Of a stretch of 64,000 bases of DNA, positions 1-13,430 are shown in pieces. The notes under the pieces are model-generated. The model was not told where the DNA came from and ran no database searches. It worked only from the letters and a program-made list of their open reading frames with translations. Source of the DNA: Trochalopteron elliotii (lineage: Eukaryota; Chordata; Aves; Passeriformes; Leiothrichidae); the NCBI GenBank assembly GCA_024734555.1, contig JANPWX010000129.1, positions 1 to 64,000 of the forward strand, written 5' to 3'. The position numbers were made by a program, and so were the translations under genes. Numbering within the stretch: the first letter of the stretch is position 1; every line of letters begins with the position of its first letter.

Positions 1-144
1 GTGGGATGGATGCACAGGGCACTAAGGTATTGCTGAAGCTGGGGTCAGGCAAGAAAAGGCCAGAGAGTTCTGCAGAAATCATAACATCTTAACAAATAAA
101 TAAATCAATCTCTTGGAAGTACAGAAAGAGACGGACCTTGAACA

Positions 145-359
145 CATCATGGTTTAACCCCAGCCAGCAACTAAGCCTCACACAGCCCCTCCTTCATTCC
201 CCCTCAGTGGATGGGGGAAAGGTTTGGAAAAGTAAAAGTGAGTGTGCTGCTCAGCAATAACAAAGTCACCCCCAAATTATCAACACTGTTTTCAGCACAG
301 GTCTAAACCACAGCCCTGTGCCAGCTACTATGAACTCCTTCCCAGCCAAAACCAGCACA
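145..359 (-). mobile_element. Internally deleted avian ERVL-type LTR
   Basis: Read on the minus strand, this begins TGTGCTGGTTTTGGCTGGGA and ends at GGGGTTAAACCATGA, which I recognise as the two ends of the very common avian ERVL long terminal repeat. Diagnostic words on the plus strand are GGTTTAACCCCAGCCAGCAA near 151, TATCAACACTGTTTTCAGCA near 280 and CCAGCCAAAACCAGCACA at 342-359. A full LTR of this family is several hundred bases longer. The middle, including the expected polyadenylation region, is missing at a junction near 240-250, where GTAAAAGTGAGTGTG runs straight into CTGCTCAGCAATAAC. The terminal trinucleotide at the lower edge is degraded and no target-site duplication is visible, so this is an old, decayed solo LTR. 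No retroviral internal or coding sequence flanks it. Family recognition is from memory; orientation follows the family's usual TGTGCTGG start. Confidence 0.85.
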
Positions 360-3300
360 CGAGTCAAAAGCATCTTCACTCAGAACAGCAGATTTGGTGT
401 GTCTAGACCAAGTATTTTGATTTTATGTTGACTTACAGAAAAATATGGCCCAAGAAATCTTTGGCTTCACAAATATCCTTTCCCTCACCTCCCTACAAAG
501 GGAAATGTATTAGATGTGAATTTAGTTATAAATATTTCAGTTGTTAAGATTTTAGTTCCCACTACAGCTCTTGCTGTAATGCTAACTTTAGCATAATACT
601 TCAGCTTCAATAGATTTTTAAAACATGGGAAGTCTTCTTAACACAAGGTTTATTACAAGGAGTGACTTTTGGATCATCTGTACACTTTTCAAATTCTCAT
701 CAAAATTCAAATTGTCTGATGAAATATGTGTTCCTGCCCCTGAAATGCCCACATGGAGTGGTAGGGGGGAACCTACAGTGCTGGATACAGGAAACACACT
801 GGAATCATTGCAGACAAAGAACAAGAAAAAATGTGGGCAACTCCTACAAGTAACTGCAAGCATCAGAAATATCACTAGATTTTCATAATCTCCCGATGAA
901 GGATGTGCACATATCCCAGCAGAGTTTTCCATCTCTGGGTCACTGACTGCAGGTGAACAAGGACCAGCTGTCTCAATACCTCTCCTGGTTTCTTTTGTGC
1001 CTTTAAACCAGGAGCACAGTGTCAAAAATGTCACATATCTGACAAATCTGGAGGGTGATGTAGTGGTGGTGTTAATTTTTCTGTGTAATCAGCTTGCAGC
1101 CCATAAAGCACACCCTGGTTGTGCTTCACAGTTTCAAAAAGCCAGTTTTGAAAAAAGCCACATTTTCAAAAGCCAATCATAAACAAAACAAACCAAAAAA
1201 CTGAAACATGCCATAATTGTTTTCTTTCTCACACACCTCTTGATTTCTCACCTTTATCCACAATTTCTCCCCCTCATTTCCCAGCTTATGTAGCCTGGAT
1301 TCAAATCCCCTTCCAGAAAACATGAATAAACAAATAACAGCCCTTTCAGAATCAACACTGACTGTCACATCTCTTGACAGCCTTTTCTGAATTTCTGCCC
1401 CATCGTGCAGCATGCCACCAACACCTGCAGAATTCCTTGCAGACCTTCCAAGCTGTGATCCTTTTCTACCTCTCTGACCAGCATCCCATTTAACTGCTGT
1501 GGTCCCAGCACCCCCAGGGGAATGACAGTGTCTCTGGTGACACTCCAGACCCACCCTGCCATTTCTGTCTTCATGGCACAGGAATAATTCACGAGGATGA
1601 AAATATTCTCTCTGGTAAATGCCAAAGATGCATCAGCACCTTCTCAGCCACCTGACCCTGGAAATGTCCCTGCTGCTGCTCCCTTGGCACAGCAAAACCA
1701 GCTCAGGATTGCCTTTAACCAAAATGCCATGAAGTGGCTTAAAGTTTGTAATAAGAAGGTTCTGTCACTCAGTTTTGTATCTAAAATTTTCCACTGATGA
1801 CATATTTAAGAAGATGACATGAGAAGAGGGTGCAGTCAGAAGCAATCACTATTTGTGTTTCAGAACTCCCAGGTTCTCCACCACTCTCTATCACTTTGGT
1901 AAATGCCATTCCTCACCACCTGTCAAGCACTTGGCATTTTTTGAAAACCAGGCAAATGATTAAGGAGCCTTAACAAGGTCTTCAGGACGTACCTGTCAGT
2001 CTCTTTTTTCCTTTTAAATATCAGGAGCTGTTTTAATTCACTGCATTTTCCATGTAGGTGCCAGTTTTCTTCTCAGCCACACTAGGGCAAACTCCCAAAC
2101 TTCCCTGAACTGCAGGGTAAACTGTGTGAAAAGTGCCTCAGCACTGGAAATAACAAAGTTTAGGATTTGGGAAGTGAGCGTGTGAGGCTTATTGAAAAAG
2201 ATACAGATGCTGAGATTTGCTTCAATCACTGCAGTGTAACTGGAAACGCTCATGTTTAGGAAAACTCACATTTGAATTTTCCAGTTAGCTTTCAAGTCAT
2301 TAAAAGTAAAATTTAAGAAAAAATTCCAAACATATGGAAAGTTTGCCAGCTGGACAGACCTCCAAGATAAACTGCAAGCACTTGGGCAGTATCTTTCCTC
2401 AGAGTTTTGGTGGATTTTACTTAAAGACATCTCTTAGAGCACAGCTTAAAGGAAGGAACTCTTAAGAAGCTGGATCCTTCATTCCAGAGCAAGGCCTGCT
2501 TTGAGACCTGCTGTGTGGACAGAGCTGTGGACAAGGCAGCTGTTCCTGAAGGAATTGCTTTTGGTCTCTTCTGGAAGAAAGTTCTCCTAAATTACATATT
2601 TAAACTATTTGAGGAAAGAAAGCATGAGACCTAAACACACCTTGAGGATAACAAGATCTCACGGGTTAAGGGCACTCCTACACCTAAGAAACACTTGTGA
2701 TTTATTAAACATGCAAAAGTGCAGGAAGGAAAATTGATGAATACAAACTAATAAGGCTAGAAGAACCTGGTGAGAAACCCAATAGTTGCATTGTGGGTAA
2801 CAATAATGTTCCTTCAAAGACAGCAGGATAAATTCCAAGGGATAATGCAACAATACATTTTGCTCTGACAAGCATCCCCTTGCCCTGCTAATGTGCACAT
2901 ATGGCAAAAGAACAGAACTCACAATCCTTACAAATTTATAAAATGGAAACATTGATTGCACTGAAAAATGTATTAATGACAAACTGCACCTGCATTATTT
3001 TATTAATTAATGTTTAATGCCCAACAGGATGTAGTTTTGGAACTGATAGATTGCTGGGTTGTTATCTCCCTTAATTTCTTTTCAATAAATTAAACCCCAC
3101 CAATCTGCTATAGACACCCTTATAGGTACAGGAAAGGCATTTGATTTATAATGTTTCTAAATAGATGTCACTGTGATGAATCACCACTTCACAAGATTAG
3201 GAGATTATTAGGTTGTGGGCTCTATTTTCTACTTCTTCACTTTTAAAGCTATGATTCAAAGAAGAAAATCCTTGTAGATGTTGCTGATTTTACAGGAAAG

Positions 3301-4069
3301 GTGCTGTGTGGTGAGACTGAAAATCATGGCTCTCTCTTTCCAGGCATGGGCAAAATAGGAGTATTTTGGCACCCTGCACAGAAACCTTGGGAGAAGCAAT
3401 GGCAGGTACCAGATGCAGGACAGTCCTTAATCCAGACTAATATTTTTTTTTTTTGGCAAGGCAGCACCTGGATTTTAACATGAGGATGGTGCAGGGAGAC
3501 AAGGAAGGAGAGAGGATGAACAGATGTGTGCCACTGACATTCATTTTCAAAAACCCACTGAAAGAAGTTTGCCTGTATGTACAGAAATGTGTGGGCATGG
3601 CTTTGTGTGTTAGGAAGAAAGAGGTGGAAAGGACCTTCACCACCAGCCTGGGTGGTTCATCTCTAGAAACCTCATCCATTCCCACAGTTTGATTCAGTAT
3701 GTTCAATGACAGAGATTTCAAAGCTTTTTTAACCAGACTTGTGTGCAAAGTATGTGCTAACACAAAGATGTTATCTTTAAGTTTGCTGGAAGTAAGCACT
3801 TCAGTCTGGAGTTTATTATTTAAAATGGCTCTGTTAAAAGAGTAGCAAATTAAAAGACTGAATGCCACTTTTCAAGCTGCCAGCACCCTTCAGAAATTAA
3901 TTTTTAATATCTCTAATGGCCTGTTTTCCTATGGATTACTAAAACCATAGCCTAGGGGAACCATTATTATCAACATGAGTCCAGGGCATCAGGCAGCTAA
4001 TTAATAGCAGATCACTCTTTTCCCAGTTCCATGTTTTTTTAAATGTGAAGATCTCCATAATTGAATGTC
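360..4069. other. Unique noncoding DNA, no gene recognised
   Basis: There is no recognisable coding exon or RNA gene. The longest open frames (618-1034 minus, 3437-3868 minus) have no domain character and overlap other frames, as expected by chance. An AT-rich stretch at about 2940-3130 carries TATTAATTAATG and TAAT cores and could be a noncoding element. A T11 run lies near 3443-3453. I see nothing else that can be supported. Confidence 0.6.
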
Positions 4070-4099
4070 ATGCAAAATATTATGCAAAATATTATGCAA
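4070..4099. repeat. 12-bp tandem repeat, ATGCAAAATATT, about 2.5 copies
   Basis: ATGCAAAATATT occurs at 4070-4081 and 4082-4093, and a third partial copy (ATGCAAAG) follows at 4094. Each unit contains TTATGCAAA or ATGCAAA, a core shared by C/EBP-like and POU octamer-like sites, so the repeat may place protein sites on one helical face. It is equally consistent with simple replication slippage. Confidence 0.8.
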
Positions 4100-7000
4100 A
4101 GCATCCAGATTTCTCCAAGATCAGCAGGAGCTGAGTGCCATGGGAAAGGATGTGCCAGGACAGAGTTGGAGGAGCTCTAATGTTTACTCATGGAAAGGCA
4201 ACAAATGCAAATCACAGCAGGACTCAGAATGGAGCCCGGGGGAACGTGAGAATAACTGAAGCCCAGCTGGAATGAAAAATCCTCTGGAGCAACAAATTCA
4301 ATATGCCAGGAAAAAAAAATAAGTCTGAATCGAATAAAGTCTTGCAAGCAGACTGGCAAACACAGCAGCAAAAGTTATGCTCAGAGGTGGAAACCAAAAT
4401 AAAAAGGGGGGGTCTTTTCCCCATGATGGGAATGGAGACTTGAAACACATGAATTAATTGCATTCTCCCAAATTAAAACAAGGACACTGCCATCCCTACA
4501 CTCCTGCATGGAACCAAGTGCTCCAGCCTTCTGTTGTCCATGCACAACCAAGCCTTCTCTGTGTGCTCCTAATGAAATATGTGTAATATCCAATTACCAA
4601 TCAGTTGCCAATTAAAACACTATTTCCCAATAATATGATCCTGCTAACTGAATTTGCACGCAGCCCTTGGCACCCTGCTTTATGAGCAGCTCTGCCATCC
4701 ATCAGTTCTTGTGCTGGCAGGTCCAGGGATGTGCCGAGCAGATGGCCAAGGATGCTGCCTGAATTCCAACTGCTGGTTTCCACACGGGCAGAGGTGGAGG
4801 GGGTGGGAACAAACATTTCCATGTGGAACATGATTAGAATGGACCCACAAGGTGTCACTGTTGCTCCAGAGAAATTCAGCAGCCAGGGGATTTTTCTGGG
4901 CAGAACCTGAGACCGGGAGTGGGGGACTGACTCCAGTGGGGATGCCCCAACACGAGCTCTGGTTACTCTTCCTCCTTTTCTCAAACTCTACACATGCCCA
5001 GAGGTTTAAAGAGAAATCCAACAGCACCACCTACCCAAATGCCACCAGTTGCTCCCTGTCTGCTGTCCTGCTGCCTCTTGCCAAATATGCCCAGGTTGGA
5101 TGGAGTCAGGCTCTGCCATTGCTCCAGCTGCTGGAGCTGGCAAAGTGAAGGCAGCTGGTCCCAGGTGCTTTCAGACCCCACTTTCAGCTGCCTCGGGGAA
5201 CCAGAGAGCAAAGCTAACAGGAAACAGCACACAACAATCCCCATGGGCTTCCTTGGGCCTGGCTGCTTCATTCCAATGAAAGATTTACAGCAAAAGTAAA
5301 GGTTTACTCTTCAGTAAAACCTCCCAGAACATGTGATTTCAGAGCATGATTGGCTGTATTCAAGCCTACATATTCCCAATTTTAACCAAAAAAAAAAAGA
5401 GATTCATAGCATTTACCCTGTATGGAAACACACCTACTGCAAATATTCCAACATCTGTAGGAACAAAGATTCAGACAAAGCAAGAGCACATCTGTGCAGA
5501 ATCAGTGTCAGCATTCCCTAAACAGTTGTCCATGTATTAACTGTGCCAGTTTGTTTTTCCCAAGCTCTGAGACAAGAGGCATTAGTGGCTCCTCTGTGTG
5601 TTTGATGATTCCACTGGAACTTCTCAGCACCACTGCTGCAGGTGGATGTCCAGCTATGTCCATCAGTGCTGCATGTGTGGGATCAAAGGAGAAATAACTG
5701 CTCCTTGGGAACACTGAGTTTCCCTTGGGATGAAGACACTGGCATTCTTCAAAGGAAAAAGTCTTAATTTTCATGTTAAACCAGTCTCAAAAGAAACCCC
5801 ATCTGCACTGTTTTGCATCTTTCCCATCTTTAACCCTTCAGGACCCCTCAGGATAATGGGCTTGTTGGAAACAGAAATGCCAAGGCTTTGTGATTTCCAA
5901 CATCCCCAAAGGCCAGTCACACTCTCTTCTGCTATGGAAGTGAGCCCCTTGCTAGAGAACTGCCAAGGATTTTGAGGAACTGGAAGCAGAGTGAGCAGAA
6001 AGGCCCCGTGTCATGGCTGTGTCTCTGCTGTTTTGGGATGGAGAGGATGGCAAAAGTCCCTCCATGTTCCAGGGCTCCCATATAAAGGGGTGTCTCTGCT
6101 GTGGGGCTGAAAGAATCAGTTTGGTAGCCCCAGAAGGAACCCAAATTTCTAATCTGGAGTTCTCCTGGATGGTGTTTCTTTGAGTGAGAGCTTCACAGAG
6201 CTAATCCAGAGAACCACAACCTGCAGACACACTGGGGCTTAGGCCATGTGCTGCAAAGGCACCCCTGGGTTTGCTGTAAGCCCCCAAATAACACCACAGC
6301 TGCAGAATAAATGGGCAATGCTGTATCAGGTAGAGCAGTTTCAGTGTGCCCTGAACTCTCCCTCTGTTCTAATCTGAATGCATTAAAAGCTCTCCAGAAC
6401 CAAGTCAGTGTCTGTGCATTTACAGGGCACATGAGACTTCCACTAAATAAATTCTGGGATCTCTCTTGGCCTCAGGAGTTCCTGCAGCTCCTTCCCACAG
6501 TGCCACTGGGAACTGGAGCAGGGAACTGGAGCCCAGACTGTCAGGACCTCATTTACTGAGCGTGGATGTGAAGATAAAGCTGCCCACTGCTCCCTGCCAA
6601 GTGTCCCAGTCACATCCTATGCCAGGAATTCTGTTTCCCTACAGGAGTTACAGCTTCCATCCATTGTCCCCTGTGCCTGCAGGAGTGGCCTGAGGCTGCA
6701 GGTGCTGTGCTCAGCCAGGGCCTTGAGCACCACTCTGGGCAGGTAAGGAAAGGAGGAGGCAAGGAGCCAGTGCAGGAGTGATGTTTGGATGGATTAGTGC
6801 CTGCTCAATAACAGCTCCAGTTCTCTGAGCTGTTGATAGCCTCAGCCTCTCCCAGTGTTAGTCACAGAAGTACTGCTCAGAAAAAGGGGCTGTTCCCTTT
6901 GCCCTGCTGGGAAGAACAGCCCCTCTACACTGGGAATACCCTTCTCCTGCCTGATTGTCTCAGGGCTGTCCCAACACAGTAAATGCAGCTTTGGAACACA

Positions 7001-7950
7001 CATCTGGCCTCTGGGCTGAAGAGTAACATACCTAATACTAATTAATTTTACTTTAAAGACTACCCAACTATCCAACTATTGCTCTACATTTGTCAGCACT
7101 TCCTATAAATATTCCTGACACTAGATTAGTATGGGAAATGTTTAAAAATTGGGTTGCTCCACTTGAATACGTTAGGTTATCTTTTCTGTAGACAAAAGAC
7201 CCACTAAATAATGAGCTTTCCTGGAAGATTGACCTGATATTAAAAACCACAAAAGCCACTCGAGTTACTTCAAAGACATGGGAGCTTTCTCTTTTCTAAA
7301 GGGAAGAATGACCCATGGATACTGCAGCAACTGCTCTTCTCCTGTTCATTATCCAGGGGAGGTCTTTCCCTATCACATTACAGAATCATTCCATAGTATT
7401 TCCCCCAGGTGCTCTCCAGCGTGGCTGATATTAATTATTTGTGAGAGTTAACATTTACTGAACAGTACTGGAATATCCCCCCCAGCCATGGGGAAAGGGA
7501 GCCAATACCTCAGGTAAACACAAAGGGCTTTTCCCTATGGAAAACCAGCTTTGCAATGTGTGAATCACTGATTCCAGCAAGGAATGGCTGCTCCACCCCA
7601 GCACTGACCCAGGACAGGAGCACAAGGCTTCACCTGCCACAGGTTAGGCTGAGATCTGACACAAGGAGCCACCACAAATCAGTCACACTCTGTATCTGCC
7701 TCCTCCTCTGACCCTCCACGTGTTAGAGGTCACAAATCTTCTCAAATCCTAAATATTTGTATTGTGTCCAACTGGGAGCAATGTAACTGAAACACATCTC
7801 TGAGTCAGGCCTTCCCTGACAGCAGTGATGTCCTCATGCACAAATAATTAAAAATCACAGCCTCTATTTTCTCAGAACCCCTCACATTTACTCATCTTTC
7901 ATTACAGCTTTTTCCAGCCCCTTACATTCCCTGTGCTTTTCTTTCTGGAG
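4100..7950. other. Unique noncoding DNA, somewhat GC-richer
   Basis: The part from about 4600 to 6800 is GC-richer than its surroundings but poor in CpG. It has many overlapping short open frames on both strands (for example 4994-5299 plus and 4601-4984 minus), none with recognisable domains. An A-rich tract is near 5389-5399. A possible degraded retroelement edge with CAGAATCATTCCATAG at 7381-7396 is too short to assign. No gene is supported. Confidence 0.6.
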
Positions 7951-8520
7951 GGAATGGGTGTCTCAGCTCCAAGCCAACATCTCCTTTGTCACTTTTTTTA
8001 TTCTATTAGTGGTAGACAGAATGGACCAAAGTTAATAATTCCAGTGGGACAGGTTAAAAAGAGTAATGGACTGCTGTTTCTAACCAATCCCTTCAGCTGA
8101 GCCAGGTTTGCTGAAACCAATTTTAAAAATGTTTATTACAACTTGACTTCTAAGTCGTTGCTAATGACCCACAATGTCCTTATGTGAGAGCACTTGTTAT
8201 TCATACTGCAAGCAGAGTTTAATCCCAGGTATGAAATAATTGATGAGCAAATAGGTCCTCAGGTATAAAATCACAATGTATCCTGGATTAATCATCACAA
8301 ACTACCTGAGAACAGTAACTGCCATGATTTTTAAAGACATAATACTCTTTGAATTTGGTTTACTGCACTTTCCTGAATTGTAAAACACACTTCCTTGTCA
8401 TCCTGCCAGTGCCTCCCGATATTTAAGTACCTGAAAAATAAGTTACCTAAACTTAAGTAACTTCAACCTACTCCCGCACTTATTTCCTTTCACAATAAAT
8501 ATATTTCTAAAATACTCTAA
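7951..8520. promoter_or_regulatory. Candidate conserved noncoding element (homeodomain-like motifs)
   Basis: This AT-rich block has TTAATAATT (8031), AATAATTGATG (8236) and GGATTAATCATC (8285), the last an OTX/bicoid-like GGATTA core beside a TAAT core. A 7-bp inverted repeat, AAGTTAC at 8440-8446 and GTAACTT at 8457-8463, encloses a TTAAG core of NK2 type. It has no open frame and no repeat character. Function is inferred from composition only; cross-species conservation was not tested. Confidence 0.25.
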
Positions 8521-11500
8521 CACTGATCTCATTTCATGTGGAATGTTCCTGCCATTCCCTTCAGGCAGCAGGGGGGCTGTTACTGAGTGCAGTAAAGCCA
8601 GCCCCAGTTGTTCTGTGCTTTGCCAGGAATCAAATCATCTGTCTTCATCTGATTTCTGAGCCAAGCAGGTTTTAGTGGGATGGCATTTGTTTTGATTAAA
8701 CAGTGAGCAAACACAGCTCAGAAATGAAAGAATCTCAAACTATTCACAAAAAACCTGTAGGAGGGTCACTGCCAAAGGAGCTCAATAATGAATTAAAACA
8801 ACATTACCATTCCCAGTTCCTTATATGTGGCATCCACAAACACATTACAAATTGGCATCACAAATTCCTGACCATCAGCAGGAACTAATGATTCCCAGTC
8901 AGTTTCTCTGCTTAGCAATCTTAAAACCAGACATTCTTAAAAACAAACAAGTGGGAGTTAACTGTTGGTAACACATTGCTCAAGACTTGGTTTGAAACAT
9001 ACACACACAAATAGAAAAACAACCCCCAAAACACTGTCAATAAGACAGTTCTGAGTTGTCCCAGCTGATTATAAAAGCCCAGCACAGTTGTCACATCAAT
9101 ATCCAGGTTTTCTACTTGGTGCCATAATTGTCATAAAAGGCCATCAAGGGAAAGTCTTTTTATTGCATTTCTCATAAAGGTCTGTGCAAACAGTGTTTAA
9201 CTACATCCTTTATTTCAGCTGGACCAGCAGAGATCCTGGCATGTCTCTGTAACCTGGAATTGTGTTTAGATTTGGGCTGCTCAAACCAATCCAAACCCAG
9301 AGGAGTGTCAGGAAAGTCAAAACCCATCACAATTTCAGCTTTAGTCTGGAACAGAAGCAGCAAGGGCCCTGCCTTTCATCTCACTACAATTTCAGAGGTC
9401 CAGCACTTGCTGAGTATTCTACTTGGGATGCACCTAAACAATCTGAATCCTCAAATAACACCATTACCTGGGCAATAAGATGGAATTTCTGTAGATTGTT
9501 TAGGGTCTCCAGAGAGTACACGGCAGGGGGAGGGAGGGTGAAGCCATGTGAATGGAGATAGAAAGTGAAATTGGAGTTGAGGCATTTTGGGAACGTTGCT
9601 GAGCTGAACGGCAGTTCAAAGAACCCTCACTAAGTGAGGGAGAAAAGCTCCCAAACAGCTTTATCTTAGGCTTGGCTGCACAGAGGAGTGTGTGCTAATA
9701 AACTGAATCATCACAAAGAAATTGTTTCCATGTTCCTTTCTTTAGAATTAAGACCTGTACCCACGGTTTCATCACATTCATTAAAGCCTGTGCTCTGATG
9801 TTGCACGGGACAGGTTTGGAGGAACTGTATTCTCTTTGTAGAATTGTCCAGCTTGCTTTTCCACAGGAAGAGTTTTCCTCTCCCATAACAGCAGTTATCC
9901 ACAATGCTGGGCTTTAATTAGGGACAACCTCATGTACAGGGCTCAGTATTTAAGCTGCAGGGGAGAAGTTCTGAGAGGACCCTGAAGAATCCAGGCACAC
10001 GATGCCATTAACTGAAATACTGAAGGACATCACTGAATTCCTTTACAAGAAACCAAAATTTACTGGCTAATGGTACTTGCACTTGGGTAACTGGTAGAGG
10101 ATCCAACTAAGCCACAGTCCTGTTTAAGTAGCCCTCCCACAGCAGGAGAGAGGGGAAGAGGTGAACATCACAAATGTGAAGATACTTCAGCCTCAGCTCA
10201 CAGAATCCAAATTACAGGTGCAGATCCTGAACTTGGCCAGAGCCATATACATATTTTTTTTTTTTGGTCATCTTTCAGTTAGAATTTCATAGCATACTAA
10301 ACAAGAGGTAGCTATCAAAAATGTTTTGGTTTTTTTTTTAAATGGCACAAACAAAAATAAACACACCCCTCCTAAGGCTGTAGTGCTGCCCATGTAAGCC
10401 CAGCCCTGAGCCCCAAGCATGCCTGTGCCTGATGTGGGAAGTGCTGAGGAGGGAAACAAACTCCACATGTGCATTAATGGTCCTCTGGGGCAGTGCAATG
10501 TTAGACTTGGCTGCACTGGAACAAAGTGCCTTCCTTACACTTGTGTGATAAATATCTCCCTTGCACTGCTGCAATTATCAACGGGCTTGATTAAGGGACT
10601 GATTGCAATGCAACCAGCATAACTGACCCATGAGAAAAGAGGAATGGATATGGCCAATGCAGCCTTTCAGTGCATTACAAATAGATGGCAGCATAGGGAA
10701 ATGCCACTAGTCACAAATTTGCCATTCTCTTTCAAATGAAAAAACAAAAAAAAAAAGAGGAGATTTGCATTTTTGCATACAGAGTTAATACAATTTCCCA
10801 ACATACATGAGGGCTTTTTGAATAGCCTTCAAAAATTTTTAAATGGGTCATTTTATTAAGTGCATCCATAAAGTCATGATCTGTATTGGTTGGGATGTGA
10901 AAAAAAATGGTAATGAATATTTAGCCAGAAGCCCTTTTCTAAACAACAAAAAACAATTATTGGAATAATTCTTCTGTTTGTTGTCACTTCCTAGTGAGTG
11001 GGGATAAAAATGACACAAAGAGCTGGAACTTTTTGAATTACTGAGATCTGATTTCTGGAGCATTCAAAAGATATTAAACTTTACACAGAGTGTACATATC
11101 AAATATCTGGGACAGTTTGATCCCTGTATTGACTTGAATCAATAGCAATTAGCATGTCTTTAGTGCATTTCATCTTCAAATTGCCCTTTGCATAACACCT
11201 TTGAAAGATGGGTAAGTGAGGGCATTTCATTATCCCTCACCTTAAAGGTGCAGAAACTGAGAAGTGAGATGAGCAATTATGAATTGTCAGGCTCAAATGA
11301 AAGAAGTTTCAGAACTGGGTCCAGCTTCACTTAAGATACATGAATGTTGTGTGGGCAGCTTCAAAATCTGTAATGTCCTCACCTATTTACCTCTGTGCAG
11401 TGCAGGGCTTGGGAGGGAATAAAAATTGCCACAAGAAGTGCACGGTGAGGAATTAATAAAAAGAAAACACAGCATCTTTCATGTTTCATTATGAGTGCAC

Positions 11501-13430
11501 CTTGCAAAGGGTAGTCCCTAACCTATTCCTGGGAGCAAAGTAACTGATGAATTTGGTTAATGTACAGACAAATAACAAAGCTAATGCAATTACTGAAATG
11601 GCATCTCTCTTGCATCCTAGGATTGCTGATGAAGGATGAGTGACACTCTTTGATAGGTAGGAATACTAATAGTGTTGCCTTAATTTGTTCTGGAACACAT
11701 GGGGAGTCTGCTGATTTCCCAGTATGCACCAATCTGCTCTTCAAGGTAACATTACACAGATTTGCATTGTTCTTATCTCAAACTCAAAGAACTCCTGAAA
11801 GCACAAAGCAAACAATTCTGGGGGTACATTCACATTACCTTGGTGAAGAGGAATGAAAAATGTCTACTCAGTCAGTGCACCATGGCTGTTCAGTTTGTAC
11901 TGGTGCCATTTCCAGTTCTGCTGCTACAAGCCACACCTTTAGCATCACTTAAGCCATTTCCTTGACATACTGGCAAATAAATCTCTAAACCACCATCAAT
12001 TTTAGGTCTGTATCTAACCAAAATAGAACCAGATTTTAAAAAATAAAACAAAAATTAAAATTGACATTTAGTGTTGAAAGCAAGAAGCCCACAAAACTAA
12101 GACTCCACAGTTATTAACCAAAAATTTAAGTATTCTGAGAGTCTCAAGCCCTTTGTGGCAATTCCAATCAGAAAGAGAATCACATGACTCATGCCAAACA
12201 CAAAACCCACATCACTGTCACCATAACATGGAAAGGGCAGGAAAAGCCTTTTTGCACTGTGAAATGGCTATTCAGGGCCCTGCTAGAAAATCTTCAGGCC
12301 ATTTAGAAACTAAATTATGGCCACTGAAGTATTGTAACTCTTCAAGTGAACAGAAAGCACAGCTCTCCAGATATATTTATTACACATTTAAAAAAAGGCT
12401 ACAGAGATAGAAGTCTTTTTGAAAAAAATGTCTCATCTGAAATTCCATAAAATCATGTGAGTTATAGAAATGTGGTAAAAGGACAGTAGGAGTCTTCATG
12501 CATCCCAAGGCAGCAGCATGCTTTGAATATCTGAATTCCTGTCCATACTTCAAAAAGCAGTTAAAGAGATGTGAGCTGGCAATACAGCAAAACAAATTAA
12601 GCTTATGACAAAATATATTTTTCCCATATCGAACTGCCTGAAGAATCCTGGCATCTCTAGAACTGAAATGCAGAAACAATTCCCTTCTGAAGAGCTGAAA
12701 AAGATACATTTACTCAAAATTCATCAAGTCCAGCGAGTTCCTGGCCTCCAAGGAGGACACAGTGAATGTCAGCATGTAACTCACTTGATCAGACTCTTAA
12801 AAACTGCCTTGTCCCATGAGTCCCCAGTCTCCAGAAACAACCTTTGCCAGCTAGACAGAGCTACTGATGTGTAAATCAGGTGTACAGACAGCCAAGGCTG
12901 CTCCTGCTGAGCAACCTCTGCAAATAAACACTCCCTCAACAGAACCTGTGATGAGAGGGAGGCACAGCATAATAGTAGTGTGGTCTCTAATAACTCAGCT
13001 GAAAGAAATGCATCAGGATTTTCTACTTTACAATATAGTGAAGGATTAATTGAAGTGGCAGCTGGAATCCAGATCTCTCCCTTGTCTCAACAGAGCTCTC
13101 TGACTGCAGGCATTCATTCCCACTGTCCTAACAAACATTCACATATTTGATATAACCTGGGGTGGGCTCACTGAAAACAGAGCCAAACAACCCTTTGGGA
13201 AGCTATCTACCTATTTCTGACAAGGTTTCCCCTCTCCAAAGGTGTTAAGAGCAACATGCTGAGGACAAAAGACACAACTGTGCACCCATATCCCAAAAGA
13301 GTGTTCTAACTGTAAACTTTTGAGTTCAAAAAACGCCATTATTACCTGCAGTCAGCAATGTCTCACCAAAGGCTTGCTTGATTTTCTGTAAGAAAACCCC
13401 CAAGCATTAAAATAAGCTGACTTATGTTCT
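8521..13430. other. Unique noncoding DNA, no gene recognised
   Basis: Only short open frames occur (longest 12380-12709 minus, 109 codons), with no recognisable domain. There are scattered homopolymer runs, for example T near 10253-10265 and 10329-10339 and A near 10747-10757. No transposon ends, tRNA-like cloverleaf or CpG-rich promoter is apparent. Confidence 0.6.

Noticed and set aside
3618..3650. GGTGGAAAGGACCTTCACCACC as a CR1 3' fragment
   Set aside because: Similarity limited to about a dozen bases, with nothing consistent on either side.
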